DNA from: Chlorobiales bacterium
Lineage (GTDB): Bacteria; Bacteroidota; Chlorobiia; Chlorobiales; Chlorobiaceae
Length of the DNA: 15,902 nucleotides
Direction of reading: 5' to 3'
Assembly (NCBI GenBank): GCA_022360415.1
Contig: JAKSDB010000074.1
Location: 1 to 15,902 of the forward strand
The notes under the pieces are model-generated. The model had not been told where the DNA came from, searched no databases, and saw nothing but the letters and a program-made list of their open reading frames with translations. Shown piece by piece: positions 14,359 to 15,902 of this stretch (positions are counted from its first letter, which is position 1; each line of letters begins with the position of its first letter). A program made the translations under genes and the position numbers.

Positions 14359-14901
14359 ATGATTACTCCGCAAGATACTGTTTTGCTGATTATCGATGTT
14401 CAGGGAAAGCTGGCAGAAGTGGTTTATGAGTCTGAGGCTGTTCAAAAGAATATTTCAAAGCTGATCAGGGCTGCAAAAATTCTCGGCGTTCCTGTGCTTT
14501 ACACCGAACAGTACCCGAAAGGGCTGGGTCATACGGTTGCACCGCTGGAAAAGCTCTTGACGGAAGAGGAGCCTCTTGAAAAGATAGCGTTCAGTTGCTG
14601 TGTGGAGGAGAGTTTTATGGAGAAACTCAGGGAGCTGAACAGAAACAACGTGCTTGTCACGGGTATGGAGACGCATGTGTGCGTCTATCAGACGGCTACT
14701 GAGATGATTGAATATGGCTACAGCGTTCATCTGATTGCCGATGCGGTTACTTCACGTACCAGGGAAAACCGTGAAATAGGTATTCGCTGCATCGAAAAAG
14801 CCGGTGCATGGCTGAAAAGCACCGAGATGGTGATTTTCGAGATGCTGCGGATTGCACAGGGTGATGCGTTCAAGGCTATATCGAAAATCATTAAAGAATA
14901 A
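14359..14901 (+). CDS. Isochorismatase-family cysteine hydrolase
   Basis: The 180-aa soluble protein has the alpha/beta fold of the isochorismatase/nicotinamidase-like hydrolases. The catalytic triad is visible as Asp13 in LLIIDVQGKL, Lys75 in PLEKIAFSCC and Cys108 in VTGMETHVCVYQTA, the last with the preceding cis-peptide-type segment GMETH. Length is normal for the YcaC-like small members. It lacks the extra metal-binding pattern that would make nicotinamidase the first choice, so the substrate is open (an amide or similar). It stands alone, divergent from the methyltransferase remnant and convergent with lpxK 53 bp downstream. The ATG at 14359 gives the expected N-terminus; no Shine-Dalgarno is seen. 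Confidence 0.92.
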   Translation: MITPQDTVLLIIDVQGKLAEVVYESEAVQKNISKLIRAAKILGVPVLYTEQYPKGLGHTVAPLEKLLTEEEPLEKIAFSCCVEESFMEKLRELNRNNVLVTGMETHVCVYQTATEMIEYGYSVHLIADAVTSRTRENREIGIRCIEKAGAWLKSTEMVIFEMLRIAQGDAFKAISKIIKE

Positions 14902-14954
14902 CTTGCCGGGCGGCTGGACGGCTAAATAGCTTGAAATCAAGGTAATGGGAAGAG

Positions 14955-15902
14955 TCAGGAAACAGCTTGGTCGAGCATTTCTTCAAGCAGTTGCCGACCC
15001 TCGATAATGTCGATTTCGATCGGAAGGTAAAAACAGGGTGTCTGCGAGAGGGCTTCAAGGGTGGGGCGGTTTGAAAGCAGGCGGTGATAGTCTTTCTCGG
15101 TTGTGATAATCGAAAGGTCGTTTAGCTGTGCCTGTTGGACTACACTGTTCATCTTCTTGATAGGGAATTCGGCATGATCGCCAAAGAACGTTTCGGAAAC
15201 AACTTCCATGCCGGATTGCTGCAAAGATTCAAGGAAGCTTTCCGGCTGCCCGATTCCTGCCAGCGCAATGACTCTTTCGGGTTGAGGAGCATCCGGCCCT
15301 GCGAACTGTACCGGTTTGCCGGGAAGGATGCCGGTTTTAACCAGCGGCTTGCCGGTTGCGCGTAGTTTCTTTTCAAACCGCGACTCTTGTTCAGTACCGG
15401 TAATCCTGCTGAGGATCAACAGGTCTGCCCGATCGAGGTTTTTGCGAGGCTCTCTCAGCCGTCCCGCCGGTATCAATCGGTCGTCAAAAAACGGCACCGT
15501 GCTGTCGATGACGACGATGTCAAGGTCCCGGTATAACTGCCGGTGCTGGAACCCGTCGTCAAGGACAATAACATCCGGGAGTCTTCCGGCGAAATGATCG
15601 GCAATAAAACCCGCCCCTTCTTTCCTTTTCTCGGCGACCACTACGATGGTGCCGGGGTTCTTATGCGCCAGCATGGCGCATTCGTCCCCGGCTTCCCGGC
15701 TCCCGAGAAATATCTGCTTTCCATCGGCAACCATGTTGACGCCTGTTGTACTTCGTTTGTAACCCCGTGACAGAATGGCTGTCTTCAATCCTTTCCGGGA
15801 GTAGTACTTGACTACAAAATCAACCAGAGGGGTTTTACCTGTTCCGCCCATGGTGATGTTGCCTATCGAAACCACCGGTACGGCGGCTTTATGACTCTGA
15901 AA
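14955..15902 (-). CDS. lpxK: Tetraacyldisaccharide 4'-kinase (5' end beyond the window)
   Basis: LpxK phosphorylates the 4' position of the tetraacyldisaccharide precursor of lipid A at the inner face of the cytoplasmic membrane. The reading frame runs through the right edge, and the first visible residues FQSHKAAVPVVSIGN are typical of the segment after the N-terminal membrane anchor, so roughly 20-40 residues are missing. The P-loop is GGTGKTP. Further family marks are LSRGYKR, GDECAMLA, the catalytic/metal region IVLDDGFQHRQL, PAGRLREP, and TTEKDYHRL near the C-terminus. The GTG at 15875 should not be taken as the start, since the frame continues upstream with family-like sequence. It implies an outer membrane with lipid A. 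Confidence 0.96.
   Translation of the reverse strand, partial: FQSHKAAVPVVSIGNITMGGTGKTPLVDFVVKYYSRKGLKTAILSRGYKRSTTGVNMVADGKQIFLGSREAGDECAMLAHKNPGTIVVVAEKRKEGAGFIADHFAGRLPDVIVLDDGFQHRQLYRDLDIVVIDSTVPFFDDRLIPAGRLREPRKNLDRADLLILSRITGTEQESRFEKKLRATGKPLVKTGILPGKPVQFAGPDAPQPERVIALAGIGQPESFLESLQQSGMEVVSETFFGDHAEFPIKKMNSVVQQAQLNDLSIITTEKDYHRLLSNRPTLEALSQTPCFYLPIEIDIIEGRQLLEEMLDQAVS

Noticed and set aside
9886..14901. An NAD-metabolism island linking sirtuin, TIR-macro and the isochorismatase-fold hydrolase
   Set aside because: The sirtuin and hydrolase look like ordinary chromosomal genes on opposite sides of the accessory segment, and the hydrolase is not clearly a nicotinamidase; proximity alone is too weak.
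14926..14942. CTTG/CAAG hairpin between the isochorismatase-family gene and lpxK as a terminator
   Set aside because: The stem is only 4 bp and no T-run follows on either strand.
1..15902. CRISPR array, tRNA or rRNA genes, prophage
   Set aside because: No regularly spaced repeats, cloverleaf-like segments, ribosomal RNA sequence or phage structural genes were recognised.

Overview
The window most resembles a chromosomal segment of a green sulfur bacterium (Chlorobiota, Chlorobium/Prosthecochloris type). This is inferred from gene content and protein style: pyruvate phosphate dikinase, UvrA, ElbB, a CobB-like sirtuin and LpxK (so a Gram-negative with lipid A). GC content is moderate, most genes lack a clear Shine-Dalgarno, and short repeat families sit between genes. 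No rRNA, tRNA or CRISPR array was seen.

Left part (1-8767), mostly housekeeping. A cut-off HAD phosphatase (+) converges with and overlaps an unrecognised 190-aa gene (-), which sits one base after a PASTA-domain membrane protein (-). Next come uvrA (-) and ppdK (-), then a divergent, apparently orphan ABC permease of the nucleoside/simple-sugar type (+).

Middle part (8768-12265), repeat-rich and remodelled. elbB (-) is followed by a 142-bp palindrome-ended element, a possible 30-aa membrane micro-ORF and a sirtuin gene (+). The sirtuin's last codons and stop lie inside the terminal inverted repeat of a second, 143-bp copy of the element. A 106-bp block from this copy recurs with one mismatch at 11901-12006. 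The interval between the blocks holds a low-GC gene for a class II aminoacyl-tRNA-synthetase-like catalytic core and a transposase remnant, so it looks like an acquired cassette.

Right part. At 12266-13330 is the most interesting gene: a fusion of an N-terminal TIR domain, with its catalytic glutamate, to a C-terminal macro domain like that of Thoeris ThsA. These are the signal-making and signal-sensing halves of type II Thoeris anti-phage systems, here in one chain. A DUF1810 gene follows 47 bp later, and then a 74-bp palindromic site resembling an integron attC. Ordinary chromosome resumes with a truncated ICMT-type methyltransferase remnant (-), an isochorismatase-family hydrolase (+) and lpxK (-, cut by the window end).

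The best candidate for an undescribed system is therefore the TIR-macro fusion with its DUF1810 neighbour. The short elements with copy-specific but perfectly self-complementary ends are a second, independent item of interest.
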